Shown: positions 34,519 through 43,833 of the stretch, piece after piece
Layout: each line of letters starts with the position of its first letter
Position numbering within the stretch: the first letter of the stretch is position 1
Source: Zobellia galactanivorans
GTDB taxonomy: Bacteria > Bacteroidota > Bacteroidia > Flavobacteriales > Flavobacteriaceae
Direction: 5' to 3'
Assembly (NCBI RefSeq): GCF_000973105.1
Contig: NC_015844.1
Location: 1,670,501-1,734,500, forward strand
DNA length: 64,000 nt
The notes under the pieces: model-generated
Told to the model about the DNA's origin: nothing
Databases searched by the model: none
The model's input: only the letters and a program-made list of their open reading frames with translations
Translations under genes and position numbers: made by a program

Positions 34519-37074
34519 TTAAAAGCTATACCTAAGACTTACGTTCCAAGTTCTACCTAAACCAAAATAAGCATAGTTAGATAATGCAATCCCATCATAG
34601 GTTTGCTCACCCGCAACTGGCAAATCTGCAGAGGTTAGTTCAGATATATATATTTTGTGCAATGCATTATTAACATTAACCCTCAAACTTAGATTATTTT
34701 CTGCACTTATTGGGAAATTATAGGTAGCCCCTAAATCAAGAATACCAAAACTAGGTAGTTCCAAATTCTCTTTGACAGCACCTACATCCGCGTAAAGCTT
34801 ATCATAAAATCTATAATCAGCATCTGCCGAAAAGTTCTCCAGTATTTGGTAATCAGCACCTAAACCAAAAGTTAATTGAGCAGCATCACCAACTTTTCCT
34901 CCATCAACATCTTCAGTTACCTCAGATAAAAGGTTTCTATCCTCGTCTCTCACAACAGTTCTTGAATCCCCCGAGTATTCCCAATTACCTATGGATAAAA
35001 ACCCTCGCAACATTAATTGGTTGATATGACCTTTAGCATCTATCTCAATACCCGAGTGCAGCTGTTTTACCCCATAGTTAGATGTATAGATTTGCTCACC
35101 AGTTATATCGTCGGTAGTCGCAGAAGTAACCACTCTATCTTCCCAAGAAGTTCTATATAGGTTTATATTAGCAGAGAAATTATTCAGACGTAGTCCATAA
35201 CCCGCTTCCAAACCGAATATTTTCTCATTCTCTGTAAGTGGGTTTATCTCATTTCCAAAATTCAGATAAATATTATCATGATAAGGTTGTCTTGAATAGT
35301 ATCCGGTATTTGCATAAATACTATGAACCCCATCAATTTTATAGCTTCCTCCCGCTTTTACATTGAAGCCAGGATTAGTCACTTTCTCAGACTCTTCGTT
35401 AGCTTCATCATATTGATACCTATCCCATCGAACATGTGACTGTGAAGATGCTGCTCCTTGCACAAACAATGAGAAATCATCAACAGCATACTCAAGTTGG
35501 GTGAATATTCCACCGTAATTAATTCTCTCATCATAATCCCACGCATACCTTTCACCTTCATCCGCATAATTAGTAAGCGCGCTCCATGGATTAGCTTTAA
35601 AAGTTGCTGTAATTTGATTTCCAGAAGGATACCTTACATTTCCATTATCTTCAAAATAATCAGCACCTAACAAATCGTGAATTTGCCTAAAGTGAGACCC
35701 TTTGTAAGTACGCAAATCAAAACCTACATTCCAATCAAGATTATCGCTCAATTCAAGATTGTAGTTGGTTACCAAACCATACCAAGAATGATTATTGACC
35801 GAGTTACGCAAAGCATAAGTTGACGATCCATCTGCACTTGCCTCATTATTAGCGACTATAGCTCCCCAATTTATATAACCGTCTTCCGTACGCACTCTGC
35901 TACCAACATTACCTACACTTCCTCCTCTACCCCAAGAAGCATATAAAACTGTTGAAAGCTGTGATTTATCATTTATATCAAAATCCCAGTTTAAATTAGC
36001 TACAGGTTTATGATAGTAATTACCACGCTCAGAAATAAACTTATCCCCCAGATAACCATAATTATTATTATACTTTCGTCCATACTCCAAATATGTAGAA
36101 ATAGGTTTTGAGTAATTCTGGTCATGATATTGTGGGGCTCCGGTCAACAAAAAGTTCAAATTATGACGATCACTTGGGGCATAGCCAAAGGAAATAAAAT
36201 AATTTTGACCATACCCTTCGGTACCATCATTATACCCGTTACCCTGCCAATGGCTCAACATAACACTTACTCCAAAACCATTTTCATTCATTCCTGTACT
36301 ATAACCTAAAGTACCTTTATAATAACTATCATTTGCCATACCAAAAGAAGCAAAACCACCTTCTTTTTTATCAGTAGCCTTGGTAACAAAATTAACTGTA
36401 CCACCAACAGAAGATATTGCTAGTTTAGAAGAACCAAGCCCCCTTTGAATCTGAACACCATTCGCTATATCAGCCAGACCAGACCAGTTAGACCAGTACA
36501 TTAATCCATCTTCCATACCGTTTATTGGTTGTCCATTTAACAAAAAGGCGGTGTTATCTTGACCAAAACCACGAACTGACATTCGAGAGTCCCCATAACC
36601 ACTAGATTGTCCAGCGACGTATACAGATGGAGTGTTGACCATTGTCATGGTAATATCCTGCGTCCCAATCTTCTCTTGAATTTGCTTAGCAGGAATAGAA
36701 GATACTGCTATAGGAGTTTCTCTATCATTTGCTAAATCGATAATACCTGTACCAATTACAACAACTTCACCTAATTGCTCCGCATCTGGTTCCAACACAA
36801 TCCGACCGATATCACCAGCACTGGTAAAGGCCACTTTTTTAGATGTATATCCAATATAAGAAACGAGAAGCGTTCCTGTGTTTTTGGTCGTTTCAATTTT
36901 GAACTGACCATCAAAATCTGTCGAGGTTCCGTTGGTCGTTCCTTGCAGAACAACACTAGCCCCTGGAAGTGGTTCATTAAGTTCGCCATCAATAACAGTA
37001 CCTGTAATGGTTCCCTGTGAAAATGCGATAGTCGTCATTAGAAATGCGACCCAAGCGAAGTACATTTTTTTCAT
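34519..37074 (-). CDS. TonB-dependent receptor (carboxypeptidase-like N-terminus, no SusD partner)
   Basis: An 851-residue outer-membrane receptor: signal peptide (MKKMYFAWVAFLMTTIAFSQ), carboxypeptidase-regulatory-like domain (about 22-105, GTVIDGELNEPLPGASVVLQ), plug (about 115-235: GTGIIDLANDRETPIAVSSI, MSVRGFGQDNTAFLLNGQPI, GSSKLAISSVGGTVNFVTKA) and a barrel ending GRTWNVSLRYSF. It is monocistronic, with its own promoter and terminator and no SusD-like neighbour. The many asparagines and the AT-rich codons set it apart from its neighbours. The ligand is unknown. A 16-base inverted repeat next to its -7 box suggests specific control. Confidence 0.92.
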   Translation of the reverse strand: MKKMYFAWVAFLMTTIAFSQGTITGTVIDGELNEPLPGASVVLQGTTNGTSTDFDGQFKIETTKNTGTLLVSYIGYTSKKVAFTSAGDIGRIVLEPDAEQLGEVVVIGTGIIDLANDRETPIAVSSIPAKQIQEKIGTQDITMTMVNTPSVYVAGQSSGYGDSRMSVRGFGQDNTAFLLNGQPINGMEDGLMYWSNWSGLADIANGVQIQRGLGSSKLAISSVGGTVNFVTKATDKKEGGFASFGMANDSYYKGTLGYSTGMNENGFGVSVMLSHWQGNGYNDGTEGYGQNYFISFGYAPSDRHNLNFLLTGAPQYHDQNYSKPISTYLEYGRKYNNNYGYLGDKFISERGNYYHKPVANLNWDFDINDKSQLSTVLYASWGRGGSVGNVGSRVRTEDGYINWGAIVANNEASADGSSTYALRNSVNNHSWYGLVTNYNLELSDNLDWNVGFDLRTYKGSHFRQIHDLLGADYFEDNGNVRYPSGNQITATFKANPWSALTNYADEGERYAWDYDERINYGGIFTQLEYAVDDFSLFVQGAASSQSHVRWDRYQYDEANEESEKVTNPGFNVKAGGSYKIDGVHSIYANTGYYSRQPYHDNIYLNFGNEINPLTENEKIFGLEAGYGLRLNNFSANINLYRTSWEDRVVTSATTDDITGEQIYTSNYGVKQLHSGIEIDAKGHINQLMLRGFLSIGNWEYSGDSRTVVRDEDRNLLSEVTEDVDGGKVGDAAQLTFGLGADYQILENFSADADYRFYDKLYADVGAVKENLELPSFGILDLGATYNFPISAENNLSLRVNVNNALHKIYISELTSADLPVAGEQTYDGIALSNYAYFGLGRTWNVSLRYSF

Positions 37075-37143
37075 TTGTTCTGTTTTTACGTTTTTTCAGT
37101 TTGCTGCAAAAGTGCTGCATTTTAGGTGTACGAATGTTAAGGG

Positions 37144-37159
37144 AAGGTTAAATAACCTT
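37144..37159. promoter_or_regulatory. Inverted repeat next to the receptor promoter
   Basis: AAGGTTA-AA-TAACCTT: two perfect 7-base arms around two bases, directly downstream of the -7 box at 37164-37171 and covering the expected transcript start. This is where a repressor site would be expected; it could also be a hairpin at the 5' end of the mRNA. Confidence 0.45.
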
Positions 37160-37163
37160 TTCG

Positions 37164-37171
37164 CAAATATA
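37164..37171 (-). promoter_or_regulatory. -7 element for the TonB receptor (TATATTTG)
   Basis: Exact TAnnTTTG on the minus strand, 90 bases upstream of the receptor ATG, predicting a leader of about 80 bases. The -33 box is not clear. Confidence 0.5.
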
Positions 37172-37245
37172 CTAATATGAAGACGAATTACCCCTTAAAA
37201 ACAGGAAGTTACGCCCACATTTACAAAAACTGAGAAAACTTCATT

Positions 37246-38883
37246 TTAACTCTTAAAATATCTTAAAAGTTGCAAAGTAGAACCGTCATGATCAGCAATT
37301 TCCGAACCTTGAATATCCTTCAAAATTGTACCCGCCAACTGCTTGCCTAATTCAACACCCCATTGATCATAACTGAAGATATTCCAAATCACGCCTTGAA
37401 CAAATATTTTATGCTCGTACAACGCAATTAAGCTACCCAAGCTCTTAGGCGTCAATTGGTCTATCAGAATTGTATTGGTGGGCTTGTTACCTTCAAAGAC
37501 TTTGAAAGGCGATAATTTTTCCATCTCGTTTTCACTCATTCCCTTACTTTCCAACTCTTCACGCACCTGCTCTTCGGTTTTACCGTTCATTAACGCCTCG
37601 GTCTGTGCAAAGAAATTGGCCATGAGTTTATTGTGGTGATCCACATCACCATGCAAGGACTTCTTATAACCAATAAAATCAACAGGGATGATTTTTGTTC
37701 CCTGATGGATCAACTGAAAGAAGGCGTGTTGTGAATTGGTTCCCGGTTCGCCCCATATAATGGTGCCGGTTTCATAACCAACACGTTTACCATTGCGATC
37801 TACGCTTTTACCATTACTCTCCATTATACCTTGTTGCAAATAGGCGGAAAACCTACTCAAATATTGGGCATAGGGTATGATGGCCTCGGTTTCGGCCCCA
37901 TAGAAGTTATTGTACCAAACGCTCAATAGCGCCAATACAACGGGAATATTATCTTTAAAATCGGTGTTTTTGAAATGCTCGTCCATTTCATTGGCTCCCG
38001 ATAGCAGCTCATCAAAATGATCAAAACCCACTGCCAAAGCAATCGAAAGTCCTACAGCGCTCCATAAGGAAAAACGGCCACCGACCCAATCCCACATCGG
38101 AAATACATTTTCGGCAGCAATACCGAACTCGGCAATGGCCTCGGTATTTGTAGATACCGCGGCAAAATGCTTGGCAATATCTTCTTGTCTGCCATGTTTT
38201 AAGAACCATTTTTTTATGGTAGTAGCATTACTGAGGGTTTCCTGCGTGGTAAAGGTCTTCGACACCACAACAAAAAGAGTGGTCTCTGGATCTAGGTCTT
38301 TTAACACCTCGTTGACATGGTCGCCATCTACATTGCTGACGAAATGAAGTTTCAGGTGGTTCTTATAGAATTTTAAGGCCTCAACGACCATTGCGGGACC
38401 TAAATCAGACCCACCAATACCAATATTTACGACATCGGTAAACGCCTTGCCGGTATATCCTGTGGCTGTTCCTGAAATTACATTATCAGTAAACGCCTTT
38501 ATATGTTCCTTCACCTGATAGACCTCCTCTACAACATTCTTGCCGTCAACGAGAATGGTATCGGACTTTTTGGCCCTTAATGCCGTATGTAGTACCGCAC
38601 GCCCTTCGGTTTGGTTGATCAGGTCACCATCGAATTGTTTTTTAATCGCCTCGGCCAAATTCACTTCTTCGGCCAGCTGCAAAAGCAACTCCATCGTTTC
38701 CTCCGTGATTCTGTTTTTTGAAAAGTCGACCAAGAAATCGTTCCACTTTAAAGTGAACTTCTCCGCCCTCGACGGATCGGACGCAAAAAGGTCTTTTACC
38801 TTTTCCGCCTGACTGTTTGTATAGTGTTGGGTAAGTTTCTCCCAAATAGGAGTTTCCGTAGGGTTCGTGCTCTGTAAAGACAT
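37246..38883 (-). CDS. pgi: Glucose-6-phosphate isomerase
   Basis: Interconverts glucose-6-phosphate and fructose-6-phosphate in glycolysis and gluconeogenesis, also supplying the GlmS substrate. The 545-residue enzyme carries [12 protein letters not shown], the signature [27 protein letters not shown], the catalytic Glu region and [19 protein letters not shown] near the end, all typical. It is preceded by a 79-base gap after the M23 peptidase gene; they may be read together. Confidence 0.98.
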   Translation of the reverse strand: MSLQSTNPTETPIWEKLTQHYTNSQAEKVKDLFASDPSRAEKFTLKWNDFLVDFSKNRITEETMELLLQLAEEVNLAEAIKKQFDGDLINQTEGRAVLHTALRAKKSDTILVDGKNVVEEVYQVKEHIKAFTDNVISGTATGYTGKAFTDVVNIGIGGSDLGPAMVVEALKFYKNHLKLHFVSNVDGDHVNEVLKDLDPETTLFVVVSKTFTTQETLSNATTIKKWFLKHGRQEDIAKHFAAVSTNTEAIAEFGIAAENVFPMWDWVGGRFSLWSAVGLSIALAVGFDHFDELLSGANEMDEHFKNTDFKDNIPVVLALLSVWYNNFYGAETEAIIPYAQYLSRFSAYLQQGIMESNGKSVDRNGKRVGYETGTIIWGEPGTNSQHAFFQLIHQGTKIIPVDFIGYKKSLHGDVDHHNKLMANFFAQTEALMNGKTEEQVREELESKGMSENEMEKLSPFKVFEGNKPTNTILIDQLTPKSLGSLIALYEHKIFVQGVIWNIFSYDQWGVELGKQLAGTILKDIQGSEIADHDGSTLQLLRYFKS

Positions 38884-38962
38884 TCTGGTTTATTTTAGGT
38901 GTTAGCAATTGTCCATGGCGAAAATAAGCCATATTCAAACTAAACCAAAACCTCTACAGACC

Positions 38963-40258
38963 TTATTTTTCTGCCGACGCCAAATCTTCGGCCTCTATAA
39001 TTTCTTCCGTTGGAATTTCCGGGTAAGACATACAGTCAAGTTGATCCTTTATCGGACCGATGTAGTCGAAGTATTCGGGCTGCAACGATTCGTCCAAAGG
39101 CTCTGCCAAAGGAAGTTCTTCTTTCAACGGATCTACCTGCCTACCGTTTTTCCAGAAACGATAGCAAACATGTGGACCACTGGTATTACCTGTCATACCG
39201 ATCCAACCGATCACATCGCCTTGTCTTACATACTGACCACGTTTTACATTCTGCTTTTTCATGTGCAGATACTGCGTAGAGTAGGTTCCGTTATGCCTGA
39301 TTTTTACATACTTACCGTTACCACCCCTTCTTGTAGATTCCGTAACCGTACCATCGGCAGTGGCCAAAATAGGCGTTCCTAAAGGCGCAGCATAATCGGT
39401 TCCCTTATGGGGCCTGATGCGGTTTCCGTAATATTTTATTCTACGCTTAAGGTTATACCTCGATGAGATACGGCTAAACTGAACCGGAGCCCTTAAAAAG
39501 GTCCTTCTTAAATTATTTGCTTCCTCATCAAAATAATCACGAATGTTTTTTAAAGAATCGTTCTCGTAAGAAAAGGCATAAATCGGTCTTCCATTATGCT
39601 CAAAATAAGCTGCTTCAATTGGGCCGGCTCCAGCATATATCGAATCGTTTATGTATTTTTCCTTGTAGATTACCTTGAATTTATCTCCTTTTTGAAGACG
39701 GAAGAAGTCAATGGTCCAAGCATACACTTCAGAAAGGCTATTGGTTACCGTATAGTCTATCCCTTGATCTAGAATAGCCTGCGACAAAGAAGTTTCAATT
39801 ACCCCAGAAGCTTCACGCTCTACATAAGTAACTTCCTTTTTGTCTTTATAGGCCTTTACGGTATCCCTTAAATCGACAACGGTATAATTGATCGCATCGT
39901 TCTCATAAATAAAGACCTGAGCCGCTTCCGTAGTATCCTTCGACTTTAAAATCAGGTAGGGTTTGCCCACACGGATTTTCCGAACGTCGAAAGTATCTTT
40001 AAAATCTTGGGTTATCTTGGCAATCTTGGGGTATTCCACTTTATGCTGTAACATGAGCTCCCCAAAACTATCACCATTTTTCACGGTGTCCAATTGCACG
40101 GTGAACTCATCTAGATTGAACCCAAACTGTTTCATTACGGGTTTTTCGGGTACTACAACAGCCAACTCTTTATCGACCGGCTCCTTAAGGACTGGCCGAT
40201 CATCTTTACAGGATAAGGATAATAAAACGATTAAAAAAAGGCCCCAATATTTTTGCAT
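38963..40258 (-). CDS. M23 family peptidoglycan endopeptidase lipoprotein
   Basis: A 431-residue lipoprotein (lipobox LSLSC, Cys17, followed by KDD, which fits the acidic surface-export signal). A long N-terminal half resembles the domains ahead of the catalytic part in other M23 enzymes. The LytM/M23 peptidase domain is at about 280-390: zinc-site motif HKGTDYAAP, GNGKYVKIRHNG, QYLHMK and GPHVCYRFW, which supply the His/Asp ligands and catalytic His, so it should be active on peptide cross-links. It begins one base after the tryptophan dioxygenase stop, suggesting cotranscription with a gene of unrelated function. Confidence 0.92.
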   Translation of the reverse strand: MQKYWGLFLIVLLSLSCKDDRPVLKEPVDKELAVVVPEKPVMKQFGFNLDEFTVQLDTVKNGDSFGELMLQHKVEYPKIAKITQDFKDTFDVRKIRVGKPYLILKSKDTTEAAQVFIYENDAINYTVVDLRDTVKAYKDKKEVTYVEREASGVIETSLSQAILDQGIDYTVTNSLSEVYAWTIDFFRLQKGDKFKVIYKEKYINDSIYAGAGPIEAAYFEHNGRPIYAFSYENDSLKNIRDYFDEEANNLRRTFLRAPVQFSRISSRYNLKRRIKYYGNRIRPHKGTDYAAPLGTPILATADGTVTESTRRGGNGKYVKIRHNGTYSTQYLHMKKQNVKRGQYVRQGDVIGWIGMTGNTSGPHVCYRFWKNGRQVDPLKEELPLAEPLDESLQPEYFDYIGPIKDQLDCMSYPEIPTEEIIEAEDLASAEK

Positions 40259-40259
40259 G

Positions 40260-41231
40260 CTAATGTGTTTGTTTCTTTTCTGGGTTAAAGATATGGTCTA
40301 CCCACTCTTTGCCCCAATCATTTAACTCTTGTTTAGAATATATCTCAGGAAAAAATATGACTTTTTGAAAACTTGGCGGCAAATAGTTTTTCCAATTGGT
40401 TCCACCAGTGGCCTCTATTTCCTCTTTGTCCTTTGCCAAGTAACGATGGGCAGAGCCCATATGCATCAAAGGCCAGTTGACGTTCGCATTCATATCCAAA
40501 GTCTTTAACGCATCTATCAGCTCTTTATTATCTTTCTTGCCCTCAGGCAATTGCAGATATTTTTGATATATGGTATTTCCTTCTATTTGTTTGGCAATTC
40601 GTATCAATCGCGGCGTATATCTGTACTCGAACTGCTTCAATGTCAAGGTCTTCTCCCCGGTAGCCAAATCCGTAGCCCCCTTTTTCCAATATATCTCCTC
40701 GTACAGTTCCTCTATACTGTTCGCCGACGAAAAATTGTCGCGTTGGGTGTGATGCACCAAATTTTCTAAAGGCGTGGCATAAATCTCGATCATTCGGTAT
40801 TGGGCCGACTGAAATCCACTAGCAGGCAACAAAGCCATTCTATACTGTAGAAACTGCTCGCGCTCCATACCTTTGATCATAATACTGAAAGAAGAAATCA
40901 GGGCTTTGAAATAACTATTGATCCGCCTGGCCTTTTCTATAAAGAAATCAATATTCTGTGATTTATCATCTACCAACTGCTTTTGTTCGTGCAAAATAAG
41001 CTTAAAATAAAGCTCGGTAATCTGATGGTACATGATAAAAATTTCCTCATCGGGAAAGTAGGTACGGGGAACTTGTAGACTTAACAGCGTATCAAGATGG
41101 ATATAATCCCAATAGGTAAGGTAACGTTGGTACAAAAGGCCATCTAAATAAGAGCTCAAATCTTGACCAGAATCTTTATATTTTTCTTCTAGTTTTGAAA
41201 TTTGTGAATCTATTCGCTCTTTATCTCTCAT
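40260..41231 (-). CDS. kynA: Tryptophan 2,3-dioxygenase
   Basis: Opens the indole ring of tryptophan with oxygen to give N-formylkynurenine, the first step of the kynurenine route. The 323-residue all-helical haem protein shows YLTYWDYIHLDTLLSLQ, MYHQITELYFKLILHE, the haem-proximal His region MHMGSAHRYL and the substrate loop EATGGTNWKNYLPP. The N-terminus begins with a charged helix. No other kynurenine-pathway gene is in the window. It starts 5 bases after the DUF3108 gene, whose product is envelope-related. Confidence 0.94.
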   Translation of the reverse strand: MRDKERIDSQISKLEEKYKDSGQDLSSYLDGLLYQRYLTYWDYIHLDTLLSLQVPRTYFPDEEIFIMYHQITELYFKLILHEQKQLVDDKSQNIDFFIEKARRINSYFKALISSFSIMIKGMEREQFLQYRMALLPASGFQSAQYRMIEIYATPLENLVHHTQRDNFSSANSIEELYEEIYWKKGATDLATGEKTLTLKQFEYRYTPRLIRIAKQIEGNTIYQKYLQLPEGKKDNKELIDALKTLDMNANVNWPLMHMGSAHRYLAKDKEEIEATGGTNWKNYLPPSFQKVIFFPEIYSKQELNDWGKEWVDHIFNPEKKQTH

Positions 41232-41236
41232 CAGGC

Positions 41237-42016
41237 TTAGTCCATTATTATCTTGAACTGGTGTTTTAGTCCGTTATAACCGTCAAGGTCGGCTTTAATA
41301 GACCCCACCGCCAAATCTGCTTGTATACGGATAGGAATCCTATTATCGTCTGCCGAAACCCATAACGAAAGGCTCTCCCTTTCTTTAAAAACACGACCGG
41401 ACTGCACCAAGGGTCTAAATTTATAACATTCTACCTTACCGAACTTGGTTTTAAGTATTTCTGTTCCCAAATATTTAAGCTTAAAATTGAAAATTCCGTC
41501 ATCATCGTACAACATTTTCAATTTTATGGCTTCCCCAACTACCAAATCGCTTGGTTCGTAGTTGTTTCGAAGATAATAGAAGGCAGATAGCAAATCTTGA
41601 ATACTGTCCTTTAGTTCAAATTTATACTTTTTATTGTGTTTTTTATCGTACAGGACAGCTTTATCTTCCTTATAATCGAAATTTATCTCAATATCCTTGG
41701 TATAACCACCTTCGTCAATTTTACGAATGAACCTATACGGGCGACCGTCTTCCTTCCCGAAATAACTTTCATAGGTATCGTCTACCTTAAAGAACACACT
41801 GGCAAACCCAGTTGTTCGGCCCTTTCCTACGACGTGATATACCGGAATTCCATCAATATCAGAAGTCTTTAAGTGCAAGGTCGCATAACTGGCATTCAAA
41901 AAACCGTAATGCATTCTAAACTTCAACCACTCACCGGGTTGAAAAGCAGATTTACTTTGCTGGGAATAGGAAGAAAAAACAGTAAAGAGCAAAAATAGGG
42001 CAAAGGCGTTTTTCAT
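41237..42016 (-). CDS. Secreted DUF3108 family protein
   Basis: A 259-residue exported protein: signal peptide MKNAFALFLLFTVFSSYSQ, then a DUF3108 beta-rich domain (FQPGEWLKFRMHYGFLNASY, YHVVGKGRTTGFASVFFKVD, GKVECYKFRPLVQSGRVF, LSLWVSADDNRIPIRIQADL). Such proteins are predicted to sit in the periplasm or outer membrane; the role is unknown. The ATG at 42016 is preferred over 16 further open codons because it gives the signal peptide. It heads a tight run with tryptophan dioxygenase and the M23 peptidase. Confidence 0.9.
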   Translation of the reverse strand: MKNAFALFLLFTVFSSYSQQSKSAFQPGEWLKFRMHYGFLNASYATLHLKTSDIDGIPVYHVVGKGRTTGFASVFFKVDDTYESYFGKEDGRPYRFIRKIDEGGYTKDIEINFDYKEDKAVLYDKKHNKKYKFELKDSIQDLLSAFYYLRNNYEPSDLVVGEAIKLKMLYDDDGIFNFKLKYLGTEILKTKFGKVECYKFRPLVQSGRVFKERESLSLWVSADDNRIPIRIQADLAVGSIKADLDGYNGLKHQFKIIMD

Positions 42017-42503
42017 AGCTATAGTATTACGATAAAAATACAAAATGCACTTGTATATTATCACGGACTCACAATTACTTAAACAAAATTTATTCCAAAG
42101 TATTGCATGTATCGCTATGCCTGACTATTTAGTTTTTGACGCGACCTAAAAACTAGGTCCCGAATTTACATAAAACAACTCCTCGGGGCGAAAACAAAGG
42201 AACGACCCCTTTATACAGAAAAAAAGCCCCAACATTATATGTCAGGGCTTTTCCTAAATAACCAACCAAACTTTAAATTATGAAAAACCAATACTTAAAG
42301 TTGTAAGGGAACCACCCCTTACGCCAACAAATTTAAGGCAAACCTTTAAACCTCAAACCCTTTTAACTTACTTTAACTATTACATTAACAGTTCTTTTTA
42401 CTTACAGCAAGGATTTTGGCATTTCATTAAGAAGTTGTGCTGTGCTATGCCTTAAAATAGCGGCCTTCAAAGCTCAAAGTTTGGCCGTGGAAAAATTTCG
42501 AAT
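42017..42503. other. 487-base region with two hairpins and a mini-ORF
   Basis: Between DUF3108 and hppD, both minus-strand. It contains a strong terminator hairpin (42222-42252), a second 7-bp hairpin GTAAGGG/CCCTTAC at 42303-42322, and on the plus strand an 8-codon ORF MKNQYLKL (42280-42306) preceded by a leader-like ACCAACCAAACTTTAAATT. The mini-ORF stop codon lies in the second hairpin. No plus-strand gene follows, so it is either a gene remnant or part of an hppD 3' transcript. No longer ORF is supported. Confidence 0.5.
42216..42252 (-). terminator. Intrinsic terminator downstream of hppD
   Basis: AAAAGCCC (42222-42229) pairs with GGGCTTTT (42245-42252); the stem continues inwards through GU wobbles to ACAT/ATGT with a 3-base loop. 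On the minus strand it ends in a run of seven T. It is about 250 bases beyond the hppD stop, leaving a long 3' untranslated region. Confidence 0.75.
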
Positions 42504-43646
42504 TTACAGGGTACCCCTAGATTCCTGCTCCCTTTCAATCGCTTCAAAAAGGGCTTTAAAATTTCCTTTGCCAAACGATTTGGCCCCCTTACGTTGAATA
42601 ATTTCTATGAACATTGTCGGGCGATCCAAAATAGGCTTTGTAAAAATCTGAAGCAAGTAGCCCTCATCATCCCTATCGATAAGAATCCCCAGCTCACTAA
42701 GCGGTACCAAATCCTCATCAATTTCACCCACACGATCCAAAACGTCTTCATAGTAGCTCGCGGGTACGGTCAAAAACTCAATACCGCGGTCACGTAAAGA
42801 AGAGACGGTTTCTATAATATTATCCGTAGCAAGGGCCATGTGTTGTACCCCCGCACCATTATAGAATTCTATATACTCCTCTATTTGTGATTTTTTTCTG
42901 CCGTCCGCAGGTTCGTTTATCGGAAACTTTATACGACCGTTTCCATTGCTCATAACCTTGCTCATCAAGGCCGTGTATTCCGTAGATATGTCTTTATCGT
43001 CAAAAGACACCAACTGGGCAAAGCCCATGACCTTGGCGTAGAATTCACACCACTTGTTCATTTCGTTCCAACCCACGTTACCGACCATATGGTCCACATA
43101 CTTCAGGCCTACGTTGGTTGGCTGGTAATAAGGCTTCCAAGCTTTGAAGCCTGGCATAAATACCCCTTTATAATTTTTTCGTTCTACGAAAACATGTACG
43201 GTTTCCCCATAAGTGTGAATACCCGATAGTACAACCTCCCCTTCCCCATCTTGTAAGGTCTTAGGCTCAAAATAGGCTTCCGCCCCACGTTTCACGGTCT
43301 CATTAAAACTATGGCGCGCATCATCTACCCAAAGGGCTATGGCCTTTACGCCATCACCGTGAGAATCTATATGTTTATTGATCTCGCCTCCAGGTTTTAA
43401 AGGCGAAGTAAGTATCAAACGTATTTTCCCCTGCTCCAATACATAAGAGACACGGTCTTTCAGGCCCGTTTCCAGACCGGCATACGCTAGTGGCTGAAAG
43501 CCCCAAGCCGACATATAATAATGGGCGGCCTGTTTGGCGTTACCCACATATAGTTCTACATAATCGGTTCCCAATAACGGAAGAAAATCTTCTGCCTGCG
43601 GGTTTTCTTTTGGTAATTGTAACGAGGTATTATCTAAAGTTGACAT
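42504..43646 (-). CDS. hppD: 4-hydroxyphenylpyruvate dioxygenase
   Basis: Converts 4-hydroxyphenylpyruvate to homogentisate in tyrosine breakdown (also a route to pyomelanin). The 380-residue protein has two vicinal-oxygen-chelate domains; the iron ligands of the C-terminal domain are visible as His in YVDHMVGNV, His in VQHMALAT and Glu in MFIEIIQRKGA. The C-terminus GNFKALFEAIEREQESRGTL is typical. Homogentisate dioxygenase, the next enzyme, is not in the window. It lies on the same strand as tryptophan dioxygenase but behind a terminator, so they are separate transcripts. Confidence 0.97.
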   Translation of the reverse strand: MSTLDNTSLQLPKENPQAEDFLPLLGTDYVELYVGNAKQAAHYYMSAWGFQPLAYAGLETGLKDRVSYVLEQGKIRLILTSPLKPGGEINKHIDSHGDGVKAIALWVDDARHSFNETVKRGAEAYFEPKTLQDGEGEVVLSGIHTYGETVHVFVERKNYKGVFMPGFKAWKPYYQPTNVGLKYVDHMVGNVGWNEMNKWCEFYAKVMGFAQLVSFDDKDISTEYTALMSKVMSNGNGRIKFPINEPADGRKKSQIEEYIEFYNGAGVQHMALATDNIIETVSSLRDRGIEFLTVPASYYEDVLDRVGEIDEDLVPLSELGILIDRDDEGYLLQIFTKPILDRPTMFIEIIQRKGAKSFGKGNFKALFEAIEREQESRGTL

Positions 43647-43833
43647 AAGCGTATTTTTAAATGAAAGTGAAATAATATAACCAAAGGCCTTTAAGGCAAT
43701 AAAATGCCCTTAGCGGAAACCCGCCCCAATTCATTTCACTTACCACATAGCCCTCAAGTGCGAGGTAATATCAACTCGTAGCTCTAACATACTTACAAAT
43801 ATCGCAAAAAATAATAAAGACCGGCAAACCTCA

